Assembly: GCA_964451325.1 (NCBI GenBank)
Contig: CAYVHO010000006.1
Span: 62,001 to 126,000, forward strand
Length of the DNA stretch: 64,000 nucleotides
DNA from: JAADHI01 sp964451325
GTDB lineage: Bacteria > Nitrospirota > Nitrospiria > SBBL01 > JAADHI01
Direction: 5' to 3'
Shown here: positions 1-8,784 of the stretch, one piece after another
Position numbering within the stretch: the first letter of the stretch is position 1
How the letters are laid out: each line of letters starts with the position of its first letter
Position numbers and translations under genes: made by a program
The notes under the pieces: generated by a model
What the model saw: only the letters and a program-made list of their open reading frames with translations
What the model was told of the DNA's origin: nothing
Database searches by the model: none

Positions 1-254
1 GTGGTTTCCTGTGGTGGTTTTCAAGTTCTTTTTAATTTTGTCTTCTATGATCACCCTCAGATATAGGTCTTTTTTTTTAGAATTCAAGGTCAGGCCAAAA
101 AAATTTGGTCCGAATTATTTCACGCTTTATTGTGATTGTGGTGTTTTGAATGGGAAACTTGCGTGTTTTTTTTTAAAGTTATAACATTAACTTCTTTAGA
201 TTCTGACTCAGAACATGGTTTTGGGTTCAGGGTCAATCCGTGAGGGGAACAGTT
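1..254. other. AT-rich non-coding region upstream of phoU
   Basis: No open frame of useful length is seen here on either strand. The sequence is T-rich. A weak possible -10 (TATAAC at 180-185) lies 16 bases after a poor -35-like CTTGCG (158-163). PhoU genes often follow pstB, but no PstB coding sequence is present in this stretch. Confidence 0.5.
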
Positions 255-920
255 GTGGGGGATTTTGAAAAAGACCTAAATGCGCTAAAAGACAAGATAC
301 TCAAGATGGGAGCATTGCTCGAAACCCAGATTGAAAATTCGATTAAATGTCTTGTCGAAACAGATCTCACCTTGGCTCGTCAAACAATTCAGGATGATCA
401 TCTCGTCAATGCAATGGATGTGGCGATTGATGAAGAATGTCTTCGTTTGCTCACGCTTTACCAGCCCGGGGCGGATGATTTGCGTTTTATCACCACGGCC
501 ATGAAAATTACGACCGCTTTGGAACGTGTGGGTGATCTTTCGGAAGATATCTGTGAACGCGCAATCGCGCTTTCTCACGAGCCACTCTTAAAACCTTATA
601 TTGACTTACCCCGCATGGCGGAAGCCGCGCAAAAAATGGTGCGTGAAACCTTACATTCCTTTGTCAGTAAAGACGCCACTCTGGCGAGGAAAGTGTGTGG
701 TGACGATGCTTTCATTGATGATTTGTCTGCTCAGATCTTCCGAGAATTGCTTGCTTACATGGTGGAAGACAGTCGCAGTATGACACGGGCGATTCACATC
801 AGTTTTGTCTCAAGATACATTGAGTACATCGGAAACCATGCAACCGATATTGCCGAAATGGTGGTCTATTTTGTGGAAGGTCAAGCCATTCGTCACAGAC
901 TCATTGAGTCGATTGAGTAA
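255..920 (+). CDS. phoU: Phosphate signalling protein PhoU
   Basis: PhoU links the Pst phosphate transporter to the PhoR/PhoB sensor pair and represses the Pho regulon when phosphate is plentiful. The roughly 220-residue protein is all helical, with two PhoU repeats of about 90 residues each. The acidic metal-binding clusters typical of the family are present, such as DLSEDI in the first repeat and HATDIAE near the C-terminus. Start: GTG 255 has AGGGGA six bases upstream. An in-frame GTG at 240, with a weaker AGGG, is possible and would add five residues. No pst or phoBR gene is visible, so partners must lie outside the window. The family assignment is firm. Confidence 0.9.
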   Translation: MGDFEKDLNALKDKILKMGALLETQIENSIKCLVETDLTLARQTIQDDHLVNAMDVAIDEECLRLLTLYQPGADDLRFITTAMKITTALERVGDLSEDICERAIALSHEPLLKPYIDLPRMAEAAQKMVRETLHSFVSKDATLARKVCGDDAFIDDLSAQIFRELLAYMVEDSRSMTRAIHISFVSRYIEYIGNHATDIAEMVVYFVEGQAIRHRLIESIE

Positions 921-1000
921 CATCCTCTCTCTGCGAACGCTCTAAATTTCTTCTTACAAACATCCTCCGGGGCATCTTCTTGATTTCTTATTGTGTGATC

Positions 1001-1029
1001 TTGACAGCATTGCCCGGCTTTCATATAAT
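1001..1029 (+). promoter_or_regulatory. Consensus sigma70 promoter of the yceD-rpmF-plsX-fab operon
   Basis: TTGACA at 1001-1006 and TATAAT at 1024-1029 are separated by exactly 17 bases, a perfect match to the housekeeping consensus. Transcription should begin near 1036. This places the yceD start at ATG 1057 and rules out an upstream start at 991. It is probably the main promoter for the lipid-synthesis genes down to rnc. Confidence 0.9.
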
Positions 1030-1056
1030 ATTCGGCTGATGGAAAAGGTGTCTACA

Positions 1057-1602
1057 ATGAAGATTCAAGTACAAGAAGTTCCCCCGGAGGGGCTTCGCCT
1101 TTCTTATGAGCTGGGTCCGAAGGACTGGGATCTAGAAGGGAAAGGCTATGCGCTTCTTGAGCCTGTTCAGATTGTTTTGAATGTATTAAAACATGGAGAG
1201 GGTGAGGTCTATCTTTCGGGGACGCTTTCCGCTCGGGTTCAAGGCGAGTGTGGTCGGTGTACGGAATCTTTTGGTTTTCCAATTTTATCGAATTTCCATT
1301 TGGACTATATCCCTTCTCCGAAAAAATTTCCTGCGGGCGAAGTGGCTTTGTCTCCGGATGGACTTGATCTCAATTTTTATGAGGGGGATGAGATCGATAT
1401 TGATCATGAAATAATGGGGCAGTGTCTGCTCGCAATTCCAATGCATGCACTTTGTCAACCAGATTGTCGGGGGCTTTGTCCGCAGTGTGGAGTCGATTTG
1501 AACAAGGGCAATTGCCAATGCCATTCTGAGCCTGTTGATTTGCGATGGGCCGCGCTGGAAAAATTTAAATATAAGGAAAATAATGCCAAATCCAAAACAT
1601 AA
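1057..1602 (+). CDS. yceD: YceD/DUF177 family protein
   Basis: This is a member of the DUF177 family, whose genes usually precede rpmF. Family members have been linked to 23S rRNA processing or large-subunit assembly, but the biochemical role is not settled. The 181-residue protein has the family's internal CGRC motif and a C-terminal cysteine cluster (CQPDCRGLCPQCG, then CQC) that could bind zinc. ATG 1057 has AAGGTG six bases upstream and sits about 20 bases after the predicted transcription start. An ATG at 1039 would leave almost no leader. The gene overlaps rpmF by 20 bases, which suggests translational coupling. Confidence 0.85.
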   Translation: MKIQVQEVPPEGLRLSYELGPKDWDLEGKGYALLEPVQIVLNVLKHGEGEVYLSGTLSARVQGECGRCTESFGFPILSNFHLDYIPSPKKFPAGEVALSPDGLDLNFYEGDEIDIDHEIMGQCLLAIPMHALCQPDCRGLCPQCGVDLNKGNCQCHSEPVDLRWAALEKFKYKENNAKSKT

Positions 1603-1762
1603 AACGTCAAAATCACGGCGGGATAAAAGACGTACTCACAAAAAATTGAGCCCCCCCAATACCGTTTTTTGTCCGCAATGTCATGAAGCCAAATTGCCCC
1701 ATCAAGTTTGTCTGAGCTGCGGGACCTATAAGCGCCGCCAAGTAATTGAAGTCAAAGACTAG
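1583..1762 (+). CDS. rpmF: 50S ribosomal protein L32
   Basis: L32 is a small component of the large ribosomal subunit. The 59-residue product has the basic N-terminus and the C-x2-C...C-x2-C zinc ribbon (FCPQC, CLSCG) of the zinc-containing form. It starts inside the end of yceD in another frame. The yceD-rpmF-plsX order is strongly conserved in bacteria and couples ribosome and lipid synthesis. Confidence 0.95.
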   Translation: MPNPKHKTSKSRRDKRRTHKKLSPPNTVFCPQCHEAKLPHQVCLSCGTYKRRQVIEVKD

Positions 1763-1821
1763 ACTGATTTGATTGCAGTCTATGGTGCGTTCTTCCCTGC
1801 TCCCGAAGTGAAACCAAAACC

Positions 1822-2826
1822 ATGAAAATTGCTGTAGATGCGATGGGGGGGGATGATGCGCCCGCGGCCATTGTTGAGGGTGCGATTATTGCTGCCCGAG
1901 AATATGATGTTTCCCCTATTTTAGTCGGTGATGAAACCGAGATCAAAAAAGCCCTCTCCATTCATAATGTAATGGGTTTGCCCCTCTCGGTAGTGCATGC
2001 CTCACAGCGTGTTGAGATGCACGAAGCCCCTTCTTTAGCCATTCGTAAGAAAAAAGATTCCTCTATTTCGGTCGCGACACGGCTTGTGAAAACAGGTGAA
2101 GCCGTGGCCGTGATTAGCGCAGGCAACACGGGTGCAAGCATGGCAACGGGTTTATTGCATCTAAGACCTTTAAGTTGTGTGGAGCGTCCGGCCATTGCAA
2201 CACCGCTTCCGACTTTAAAGGGGACGGCGATTATGATTGATGTGGGTGCCAATGTGGATTGCAAACCCACCCACCTGTTTCAATTTGCAATCATGGGCAG
2301 TATCTATGCAGAAGAAATTTTTGGAATTGTGAAGCCTAGGGTCGGTCTGTTGAGTATTGGTGAGGAAGAAAGCAAGGGCAACGAGTTGACAAAAGAAGTG
2401 TTTAAGATGTTAAAACAAAGTCAACTAAACTTTGTCGGAAATGTCGAGGGACGGGACGTTTATTCTGGTGAAGTGGATGTCATTGTGTGTGATGGTTTTA
2501 CGGGCAATGTTGCGCTTAAAATCTCTGAAGGTTTGTCCGAAGCCATGCGACAATTTTTGAAACAGGAAATCCTGGCCTCCACTTTGGGGAAAATGGGTTA
2601 TGCCTTACTCAAATCCTCTTTTGCACGATTTAAAAAGAAAGTTGATTACGCTGAATATGGAGGTGCGCCGCTTTTAGGCCTTGATGGGGTAAGTATCATC
2701 TGCCACGGTCACTCTTCGCCAGAGGCCATTAAAAACGCGATACGTGTGGCCAAAGAATCTTATCGTCGGGGGGTGGCACGTCATATCAAAGAACAAATTG
2801 AAGTCCACATGAAGCAGTCGTCTTAA
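1822..2826 (+). CDS. plsX: Phosphate acyltransferase PlsX
   Basis: PlsX is a peripheral membrane enzyme that converts acyl-ACP and phosphate into acyl-phosphate, the acyl donor for PlsY in phospholipid synthesis. The 334-residue protein begins with the family signature AVDAMGGDDAP and has SAGNTGA near residue 95 and the glycine-rich segments of the Rossmann-like fold. Its length is normal for the family. It lies 59 bases after rpmF and 12 bases before fabH, within the fatty-acid operon. Confidence 0.96.
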   Translation: MKIAVDAMGGDDAPAAIVEGAIIAAREYDVSPILVGDETEIKKALSIHNVMGLPLSVVHASQRVEMHEAPSLAIRKKKDSSISVATRLVKTGEAVAVISAGNTGASMATGLLHLRPLSCVERPAIATPLPTLKGTAIMIDVGANVDCKPTHLFQFAIMGSIYAEEIFGIVKPRVGLLSIGEEESKGNELTKEVFKMLKQSQLNFVGNVEGRDVYSGEVDVIVCDGFTGNVALKISEGLSEAMRQFLKQEILASTLGKMGYALLKSSFARFKKKVDYAEYGGAPLLGLDGVSIICHGHSSPEAIKNAIRVAKESYRRGVARHIKEQIEVHMKQSS

Positions 2827-2838
2827 AGGGGGATTTTG

Positions 2839-3816
2839 ATGCGGGTCCAAATTCTTGGCAATGGCGCTTATGCGCCAAAGGCCATTCTGACGAATCATGA
2901 TCTTGAAAAAAAAATCGACACTTCTGAGGAATGGATCGTGGCGCGGACGGGGATTCGGGAACGCCGTATTGCCGCCAAGGATGAAACGACTTCTGATTTG
3001 GCAACTCATGCGGCACGAGAAGCTTTGAAGCAGGCCAAGGTTGCTGCGATGGATGTGGATCTTATTGTTGTCGCCACGTCGATGCCTGATATGTTTTTTC
3101 CTTCAACGGCCTGTATCGTTCAGGAAAAGCTGGGGGCAAAGAATGCTGCGGCTTTTGATCTTTCTGCGGCCTGTTCGGGTTTTGTTTATGCACTTTCTGT
3201 GGGGGAACAGTATGTGCGCTCCGGCACCTATCGCCACGTATTGGTGATCGGTGCAGAAATTATGTCTCGTTTGACCAATTGGCAGGATCGTCGAACCTGT
3301 GTCTTGTTTGGTGACGGCGCGGGTGCTGTCCTGCTTGGGCCTGCTGATGCGGAATCTGGCATTCTTTCTGTGCATTTGCACACGGATGGTGCGCTCTGGG
3401 ATTTGATTTGTGTTCCGGGTGGCGCTGGGGCAATCCCACCCTCTGAAAAAGTGCTTGTTGAACATTTAAATACCATTCACATGAAGGGAAGTGAAACCTT
3501 CAAAATCGCGGTGAGAAATCTTGAAAATGTGGCTTTAGAAGCGCTTCGTGCAAATGATCTGAGTATCTTGGACATTGACTGGCTGGTGCCGCATCAGGCC
3601 AATATCCGAATTTTAAAAGCCGTTGCTGCGCGTTTAAAAATGGCTTCAGAAAAGATGGTTGTGAATTTGGAGCGTTATGGTAATACCTCGGCCGCATCAA
3701 TTCCACTTGCCTTTGACGAAGCTGTGAATGATGGACGGATCAAACGGGGCGACACCATTTTATTTCTTGCTTTTGGGGGTGGTTTAACCTGGGGTGCTGC
3801 GGTGGTGCATTATTAG
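2839..3816 (+). CDS. fabH: 3-oxoacyl-ACP synthase III (FabH)
   Basis: FabH starts fatty-acid synthesis by condensing acetyl-CoA (or a branched acyl-CoA) with malonyl-ACP. The catalytic triad is visible: Cys112 in AACSG, His252 in VPHQAN and Asn282 in RYGNTS. These are close to the E. coli positions (112, 244, 274). The protein is 325 residues. ATG 2839 is preferred because AGGGGG lies six bases upstream. A TTG one codon earlier is in frame. Substrate chain preference cannot be read from the sequence. Confidence 0.96.
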   Translation: MRVQILGNGAYAPKAILTNHDLEKKIDTSEEWIVARTGIRERRIAAKDETTSDLATHAAREALKQAKVAAMDVDLIVVATSMPDMFFPSTACIVQEKLGAKNAAAFDLSAACSGFVYALSVGEQYVRSGTYRHVLVIGAEIMSRLTNWQDRRTCVLFGDGAGAVLLGPADAESGILSVHLHTDGALWDLICVPGGAGAIPPSEKVLVEHLNTIHMKGSETFKIAVRNLENVALEALRANDLSILDIDWLVPHQANIRILKAVAARLKMASEKMVVNLERYGNTSAASIPLAFDEAVNDGRIKRGDTILFLAFGGGLTWGAAVVHY

Positions 3817-3861
3817 TTTTATGAATTTGTAGGACCCTTTCATGACATGAAGGAGTATAAA

Positions 3862-4650
3862 TTGGATAAAAAATTTTTGGAGGGTACGGCACTTATTTTA
3901 GGTGCCTCCAGTGGTTTTGGTGAAGCGACGGCTTTAGAGCTTGCCGCCTCGGGAATGGATATTATCGGGGTACATCTTGATCGAAAAGGGACGATGCCCA
4001 ATGTCGAACGCATTATTGCTGCAATCGAAAAACAAGGGCAACGTGCACTCTTTTTCAATATGAATGCCGCCAGTGCTGAAAAACGTCAGGAAGTGCTCGA
4101 CAAACTTGAATCAGAACAGATTACCGTGCGTGTCTTGCTTCATTCCCTGGCTTTTGGGTCTTTAAAACCTTTGATTGCTGAGACGCCCAAAAAGGCGATT
4201 ACTCAGTCACAAATGGAGATGACGATTGATGTCATGGCCAATAGTCTTGTGTATTGGACGCAGGGTTTAGTGCAAAATCAGCGTTTTGATCGGGGGGGAC
4301 GTGTTTTTTGCCTCACCTCAGCAGGAGGCTCCCGTGTTTGGCCCTCTTATGGTGCAGTTTCGGCCGCAAAATCTGCGATCGAATGTCATGTCAGACAGCT
4401 TGCGCTGGAACTTGGTCCTTATGAAATTTCGGTCAATTCGATTCGAGCAGGTGTGACAGATACCCCGGCTTTGCGAAAAATTCCGGGTCATGAAGAGATG
4501 ATTCGTCTTGCAAAAGAAAAGAATCCCTGGGGGCGTTTAACCACACCTCAAGATGTTGCCGGTGTGATTGCATTGCTCTCTCATCCCAAAGCAAAGTGGG
4601 TGACGGGGAATGTGATTGGCGTGGATGGTGGCGAATTTATCGTTGATTGA
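3862..4650 (+). CDS. Enoyl-ACP reductase, FabL/FabI-like SDR
   Basis: This short-chain dehydrogenase family protein sits between fabH and fabD, where the last step of the elongation cycle is needed. The active-site spacing is Tyr163-x6-Lys170, the pattern of enoyl-ACP reductases (FabI, FabL), not the Tyr-x3-Lys of FabG. The nucleotide-binding loop is GASSGFG (14-20), closer to FabL than to the FabI loop. A HSLAFG segment near residue 94 resembles FabI, and the C-terminal part (TDTPALRKIPGHEE) resembles Bacillus FabL. Start: TTG 3862 has a perfect AAGGAG six bases upstream. An ATG at 3847 is in frame but has no site of its own. No other enoyl reductase is present in the cluster. Confidence 0.75.
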   Translation: MDKKFLEGTALILGASSGFGEATALELAASGMDIIGVHLDRKGTMPNVERIIAAIEKQGQRALFFNMNAASAEKRQEVLDKLESEQITVRVLLHSLAFGSLKPLIAETPKKAITQSQMEMTIDVMANSLVYWTQGLVQNQRFDRGGRVFCLTSAGGSRVWPSYGAVSAAKSAIECHVRQLALELGPYEISVNSIRAGVTDTPALRKIPGHEEMIRLAKEKNPWGRLTTPQDVAGVIALLSHPKAKWVTGNVIGVDGGEFIVD

Positions 4651-4733
4651 TATCGATGTTTTCTGCGAGATCTTGTATTGACTCTTTTTTGGTTTTTGAG
4701 CAAAATCAGCTCTAGTTTTTTGGATATAAACTC

Positions 4734-5690
4734 ATGAATATTGCGTTTCTTTTCCCCGGTCAGGGATCACAATCTGTGGGTATGGGGAAAGCCCTATTTG
4801 AGCAATTTGAGGCGGCCCGCACCGTTTTTGCCGAGGCTGAAAATGTCTTGGGATGGGATGTTGCTGATCTCTGTTTTAATGGGCCTGAACTCAAACTCAA
4901 TCAGACGGAGTTTACGCAGCCTGCGCTTTTAACGGCCAGCATTGCCGCCTGGCGTGTTTTAGGCTCCCCCATTTGCTCTGCAACATTTGTTGCGGGACAC
5001 AGCCTGGGAGAATTTACGGCCTTGGTTGCTGCAGGCGCACTTTCTTTTACGGATGCGGTGCGTCTCGTACACCTTCGTGGGCGGTTTATGCAGGAAGCTT
5101 CTCCCGAAGGTGAGGGTGCGATGGCCGCCATCATTGGAATGAAGCGGGACGCGGTTGAGGCCATTTGTGTGCAAATTTCGAAGGATTCAGCACCCGTTTC
5201 CCCGGCAAATTACAACGGTCCCAGCCAGATTGTGCTTTCGGGGGAAACAAATGCGGTCAAACGCGCCATGGTTTTGGCGAAGGAACAAGGGGCAAAACTT
5301 GCGATTCAGCTTGCCGTGAGTGTTCCCTCTCATTCCCCTTTGATGCGTGAAGCGTGTTTGCGTCTCTCAGACGAATTAGACAAAATTTCGGGTTTAGATC
5401 TCCAGAGACCTCTTGTTAATAATTTAGCGGCAAAAGTCACAAAGACCTGGAAGGACGCCAAGGTAGGATTAGTCGACCAGTTATCTTCTCCCTTGCTTTG
5501 GCATGAGACGATGACCCGGATGCAGGATGCCGGGGTGGATCAATTTATCGAGGTCGGCCCTGGACGTGTGCTCTGTGGGCTTTTAAAGCGTATTGATCGC
5601 CGCGCAAAGGTGGTGCCCGTGGAAGACCCCGAAGGGATCGAAAAAACTTTGTCGCTTTTAAAGCAAAAAGGTGGAATCTGTTCGAATTAA
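4734..5690 (+). CDS. fabD: Malonyl-CoA:ACP transacylase (FabD)
   Basis: FabD loads malonyl groups onto acyl carrier protein for chain elongation. The 318-residue protein starts with the family motif FLFPGQGSQ. It has the nucleophile Ser90 in GHSLGEF and the partner His198 in PSHSPLM, as well as the QxxGPxQ-like NGPSQIV segment. It lies 83 bases after the enoyl reductase and six bases before the fabG Shine-Dalgarno sequence. Confidence 0.96.
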   Translation: MNIAFLFPGQGSQSVGMGKALFEQFEAARTVFAEAENVLGWDVADLCFNGPELKLNQTEFTQPALLTASIAAWRVLGSPICSATFVAGHSLGEFTALVAAGALSFTDAVRLVHLRGRFMQEASPEGEGAMAAIIGMKRDAVEAICVQISKDSAPVSPANYNGPSQIVLSGETNAVKRAMVLAKEQGAKLAIQLAVSVPSHSPLMREACLRLSDELDKISGLDLQRPLVNNLAAKVTKTWKDAKVGLVDQLSSPLLWHETMTRMQDAGVDQFIEVGPGRVLCGLLKRIDRRAKVVPVEDPEGIEKTLSLLKQKGGICSN

Positions 5691-5705
5691 GGGAGGATGA
5701 ATTCA

Positions 5706-6452
5706 TTGGAAATGAAAGCTAAAATAGCGCTGGTGACCGGAGGAGGTCAGGGCATCGGTAAAGCGATTTGTGAGGCCCTTGCGGCATTTGGTGGGACTGT
5801 GATAGTCTCCGATTTAAATCTTTCTCGTGCTGAAAAGACGGCTTCTGAATTGACCGATAAAGGATATGAGGCCACCGCTGTAGAAGTGAATGTCGCGGAT
5901 GCGGATTCGGTCAAACAGATGGCGACCGATGTTCGTTCTCAGTATGGAAAGCTCGATATCCTTGTGAATAACGCGGGCATCACAAGAGACACCCTGCTCA
6001 TGCGGATGAAGGATGCGGATTGGGACGCGGTGCTTTCTGTGAATCTGAAAGGGGTTTTTCACTGTATGAAAGCGGTGCTGCCGATGATGTCGAAGCAGCG
6101 TTATGGGCGGATCATCAATATTTCATCCATCGTGGGTGTCATTGGTAATGCAGGGCAGGCCAATTACGCCGCCTCGAAGGCTGCTGTGATCGGGTTGTCA
6201 AAAACAGTGGCGAGGGAATATGCGGCGCGGGGCATTACGGTCAACGTTGTTGCACCGGGTTTTATTGAGACGGCAATGACTGCTGAATTGCCTGAAGTCA
6301 TTAAAACAGATTTGAAAAAACAAATCCCACAGGGGAAATTGGGACAGCCTTCCGATATTGCGGATGCTGTTCGTTTTTTTGCCTCAGACCAAGCTGCTTA
6401 TGTGACCGGACAGGTCTTGCATGTAAATGGGGGCATGTATATGGGGGGATGA
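5706..6452 (+). CDS. fabG: 3-oxoacyl-ACP reductase (FabG)
   Basis: FabG carries out the NADPH-dependent reduction of 3-oxoacyl-ACP. It is a classical SDR with the TGGGQGIG nucleotide-binding loop, NNAG near residue 88, and the catalytic Ser141, Tyr154 and Lys158 (YAASK). Start: GGGAGG at 5691-5696 touches an ATG at 5697 with no spacing. TTG 5706, nine bases downstream of it, is therefore the more likely start. ATG 5712 is also possible. The stop codon lies in the loop of a strong hairpin (6443-6467). Confidence 0.94.
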   Translation: MEMKAKIALVTGGGQGIGKAICEALAAFGGTVIVSDLNLSRAEKTASELTDKGYEATAVEVNVADADSVKQMATDVRSQYGKLDILVNNAGITRDTLLMRMKDADWDAVLSVNLKGVFHCMKAVLPMMSKQRYGRIINISSIVGVIGNAGQANYAASKAAVIGLSKTVAREYAARGITVNVVAPGFIETAMTAELPEVIKTDLKKQIPQGKLGQPSDIADAVRFFASDQAAYVTGQVLHVNGGMYMGG

Positions 6453-6467
6453 GCCCCCCTCGTTTTT
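6443..6467 (+). terminator. Terminator-like hairpin across the fabG stop, upstream of acpP
   Basis: Six G (6443-6448) and six C (6454-6459) form a perfect stem around a five-base loop that holds the fabG TGA. TCG and five T follow. This looks like an intrinsic terminator or attenuator inside the fab operon. It may adjust the level of the very abundant ACP relative to the upstream enzymes. Ribosomes finishing fabG would cover the stem, so the structure could depend on translation. Confidence 0.65.
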
Positions 6468-6538
6468 AAGCGGGAGATTTCCTATATTTGGGAGGCTCCC
6501 TATTTCAATAAGCACTTTAACTTAGGAGGAACAGTCCA

Positions 6539-6769
6539 TTGGCGATAGAAGAGCAGGTCAAAAAAATTATTTCTGAGCAATTGGGTGTTGAAGCGAAAGA
6601 AGTGGTCTCCGGTGCATCTTTTGTAGAAGATTTGGGTGCGGATTCTTTGGATACCGTTGAGCTTGTAATGGCATTTGAAGAAGCGTTTAACATTGAGATT
6701 CAGGATGAAGATGCTGAAAAAATTCTCACGGTGCAAAGTGCCATTGATTACATTCAGGACAAAGTTTAA
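6539..6769 (+). CDS. acpP: Acyl carrier protein
   Basis: ACP carries growing acyl chains on a phosphopantetheine arm. The 76-residue acidic protein closely resembles E. coli AcpP. Ser36 in the GADSLDTVE motif is the attachment site. The start codon is TTG, with AGGAGG nine bases upstream, and no ATG is available upstream in frame. It is preceded by a hairpin at the end of fabG and followed after five bases by fabF. Confidence 0.97.
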   Translation: MAIEEQVKKIISEQLGVEAKEVVSGASFVEDLGADSLDTVELVMAFEEAFNIEIQDEDAEKILTVQSAIDYIQDKV

Positions 6770-6774
6770 ACCCG

Positions 6775-8049
6775 ATGAATTATTATAAAGACGAAGCCCC
6801 GTCGACCCTTCGCAGAAGACGTGTTGTTGTGACGGGATTGGGCATGGTTTCTCCGCTGGGGCTTTCTGTCAAAAGTTCCTGGAAAGCACTCTTAGCAGGA
6901 GAGTCCGGAATCAATAGAATCACGCACTTTGATGTGAAGGATTATCCCTGTCAAATTGCGGGAGAGCTTAAGGGTTTCAAGCCCGCTGATTTCATCAGTG
7001 CCAAAGAAGTCAAAAAAATGGATACTTTTATTCATTTTGCAGTTGCTGCTGCCCGTATGGCGGTGGAGGATGCCAAGTTTGAAGTGTCTCCAGAAAATGC
7101 GGAGCGTTTTGGAACCTATGTGGGTTCTGGTATCGGGGGTTTGCAGGCCATTGAAAAATGGCATACGACCTTGTTGGAAAAGGGGCCGAAACGTGTGACG
7201 CCTTTTTTTATTCCCATGACGATTATTAATTTAGCCTCAGGTCAAATTGCGATTGCATTGGGGGCCAAAGGGCCTAATTCTTGTGCTGTGAGTGCTTGTG
7301 CGACGGGTAATCATTGCATTGGAGATGCCTTTCGCATCATTCAGCGTGGAGAGGCTGACGCGATGTTGGCCGGTGGGGCAGAGGCTGCGATTACGCCATT
7401 GGGTATGGCAGGTTTTGCTGCATCTCGTGCACTCTCGCTCAGAAATGACGTGCCAAAAATCGCAAGTCGGCCCTTTGACAGAGACCGGGATGGTTTTGTG
7501 ATGGGGGAGGGTTCCGGTGTTGTCATGCTGGAATCTCTGGAAACGGCAGAAGCACGCGGTGCTCATATTTATGCTGAAGTGATGGGTTATGGTATGACAG
7601 CCGATGCGCATCATATGACTGCACCGCCTGTTGGTGGTGAAGGTGCCGTACGTTGTATGAATTTGGCTTTAAATGATGCGGGTATTGCGGTGGAGGCGGT
7701 TGAGCACATCAATGCCCATGCGACATCCACAATGGCCGATGCGATTGAGACCGCCGCGATTAAAACCGTTTTTGGTGCACATGCTGCAAAACTTGCAATC
7801 AGTGGCACAAAATCAATGACAGGGCATTTGCTCGGGGCGGCGGGAGGAATAGAAGCCATCTTCTCAATTTTGGCCATTCGAGATCAGGTGGTGCCCCCGA
7901 CCATTAACCTGGATCAGGCTGATCCCTTGTGTGATCTGAACTACACGCCTTTGAAGTCAGCCAAACAAAATATTTCTACCGTGCTCTCCAATTCCTTTGG
8001 TTTTGGTGGCACGAATGCAGCACTTTGCTTTCAAAAATTTACGGCTTAA
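6775..8049 (+). CDS. fabF: 3-oxoacyl-ACP synthase II (FabF)
   Basis: FabF is the elongating condensing enzyme that joins acyl-ACP and malonyl-ACP. The Cys-His-His triad is present: Cys175 in SACATGNH, His in NAHATST and His in KSMTGHLLGAAG, together with the Lys of the last motif. The 424-residue protein has about 12 extra residues before RRVVVTGLGMVSPLG, where the family usually begins. No better start is seen. It follows acpP closely, as in many bacteria. Confidence 0.96.
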   Translation: MNYYKDEAPSTLRRRRVVVTGLGMVSPLGLSVKSSWKALLAGESGINRITHFDVKDYPCQIAGELKGFKPADFISAKEVKKMDTFIHFAVAAARMAVEDAKFEVSPENAERFGTYVGSGIGGLQAIEKWHTTLLEKGPKRVTPFFIPMTIINLASGQIAIALGAKGPNSCAVSACATGNHCIGDAFRIIQRGEADAMLAGGAEAAITPLGMAGFAASRALSLRNDVPKIASRPFDRDRDGFVMGEGSGVVMLESLETAEARGAHIYAEVMGYGMTADAHHMTAPPVGGEGAVRCMNLALNDAGIAVEAVEHINAHATSTMADAIETAAIKTVFGAHAAKLAISGTKSMTGHLLGAAGGIEAIFSILAIRDQVVPPTINLDQADPLCDLNYTPLKSAKQNISTVLSNSFGFGGTNAALCFQKFTA

Positions 8050-8070
8050 TTTCATTCCCTTTTATATTTT

Positions 8071-8784
8071 ATGAAACCCAAATCGCTTTCATTCCTCGAA
8101 ACAGTACTTTCTTATGTTTTCCGTAATCCTGAGTTGTTACAACAAGCCCTGACGCATAAATCTTATGTGAACGAAACAAAAGAAAACAATCGAAAAGACA
8201 ATGAGCGTTTTGAGTTTCTAGGGGATGCTGTGCTCGACTTGGTCATGTGTCAGGAACTTGTTGAACGTTTTCCGGCCTTGCCTGAAGGGGATCTTTCCAA
8301 AATGAAGGCCAAAATGGTGAGCGAGACGGTCTTGGCTGGGATTGCGAAAAAGATTGACCTGGGAGCCTATCTTTTTTTAGGTAAGGGAGAGATTCAGAGT
8401 GAGGGACAAGAAAAACCCTCCTTGCTTTCCGATGCCTTGGAAGCTTTGATTGCTGCAATCTATCTGGATGCGGGTTCTCACAATGGTTTGGGTGAAGCAC
8501 GTCGCGTTATTTTAGCCTTGTTTTTTGAGCTGATACAGACCTTGGAATCAGGTGAATTGATCTTTGATCATAAGACCACCTTGCAAGAATATTCGCAGAA
8601 AAACTTTGCGGCCTTGCCTGAGTATCGTTTGATGAATACAAGTGGCCCAGACCATGAAAAGCAGTTTGAGGTTGGTGTTTTTGTGGATGAGCGTCTGTGC
8701 GGGATTGGCATTGGAAAAAGCAAAAAAATGGCCGAGCAAGAGGCGGCGCAAAAGGCCCTTTCAGCGCTTCCTAAGCTAAAATAG
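8071..8784 (+). CDS. rnc: Ribonuclease III
   Basis: RNase III cleaves double-stranded RNA in rRNA processing and mRNA decay. The N-terminal endonuclease domain has the signature NERFEFLGDAVL and the second acidic motif in DALEALIAAIYLD. The C-terminal part (about residues 160-235) is a double-stranded RNA binding domain ending in KKMAEQEAAQKAL. The length of 237 residues is normal. rnc after acpP-fabF is a common bacterial arrangement. Its stop codon lies in a palindrome shared with the opposing nrdR gene. Confidence 0.96.
   Translation: MKPKSLSFLETVLSYVFRNPELLQQALTHKSYVNETKENNRKDNERFEFLGDAVLDLVMCQELVERFPALPEGDLSKMKAKMVSETVLAGIAKKIDLGAYLFLGKGEIQSEGQEKPSLLSDALEALIAAIYLDAGSHNGLGEARRVILALFFELIQTLESGELIFDHKTTLQEYSQKNFAALPEYRLMNTSGPDHEKQFEVGVFVDERLCGIGIGKSKKMAEQEAAQKALSALPKLK

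Noticed and set aside
991..1056. Upstream extension of yceD
   Set aside because: The perfect promoter lies at 1001-1029, inside this extension, so it cannot be translated from that promoter. ATG 1057 has a good ribosome site.
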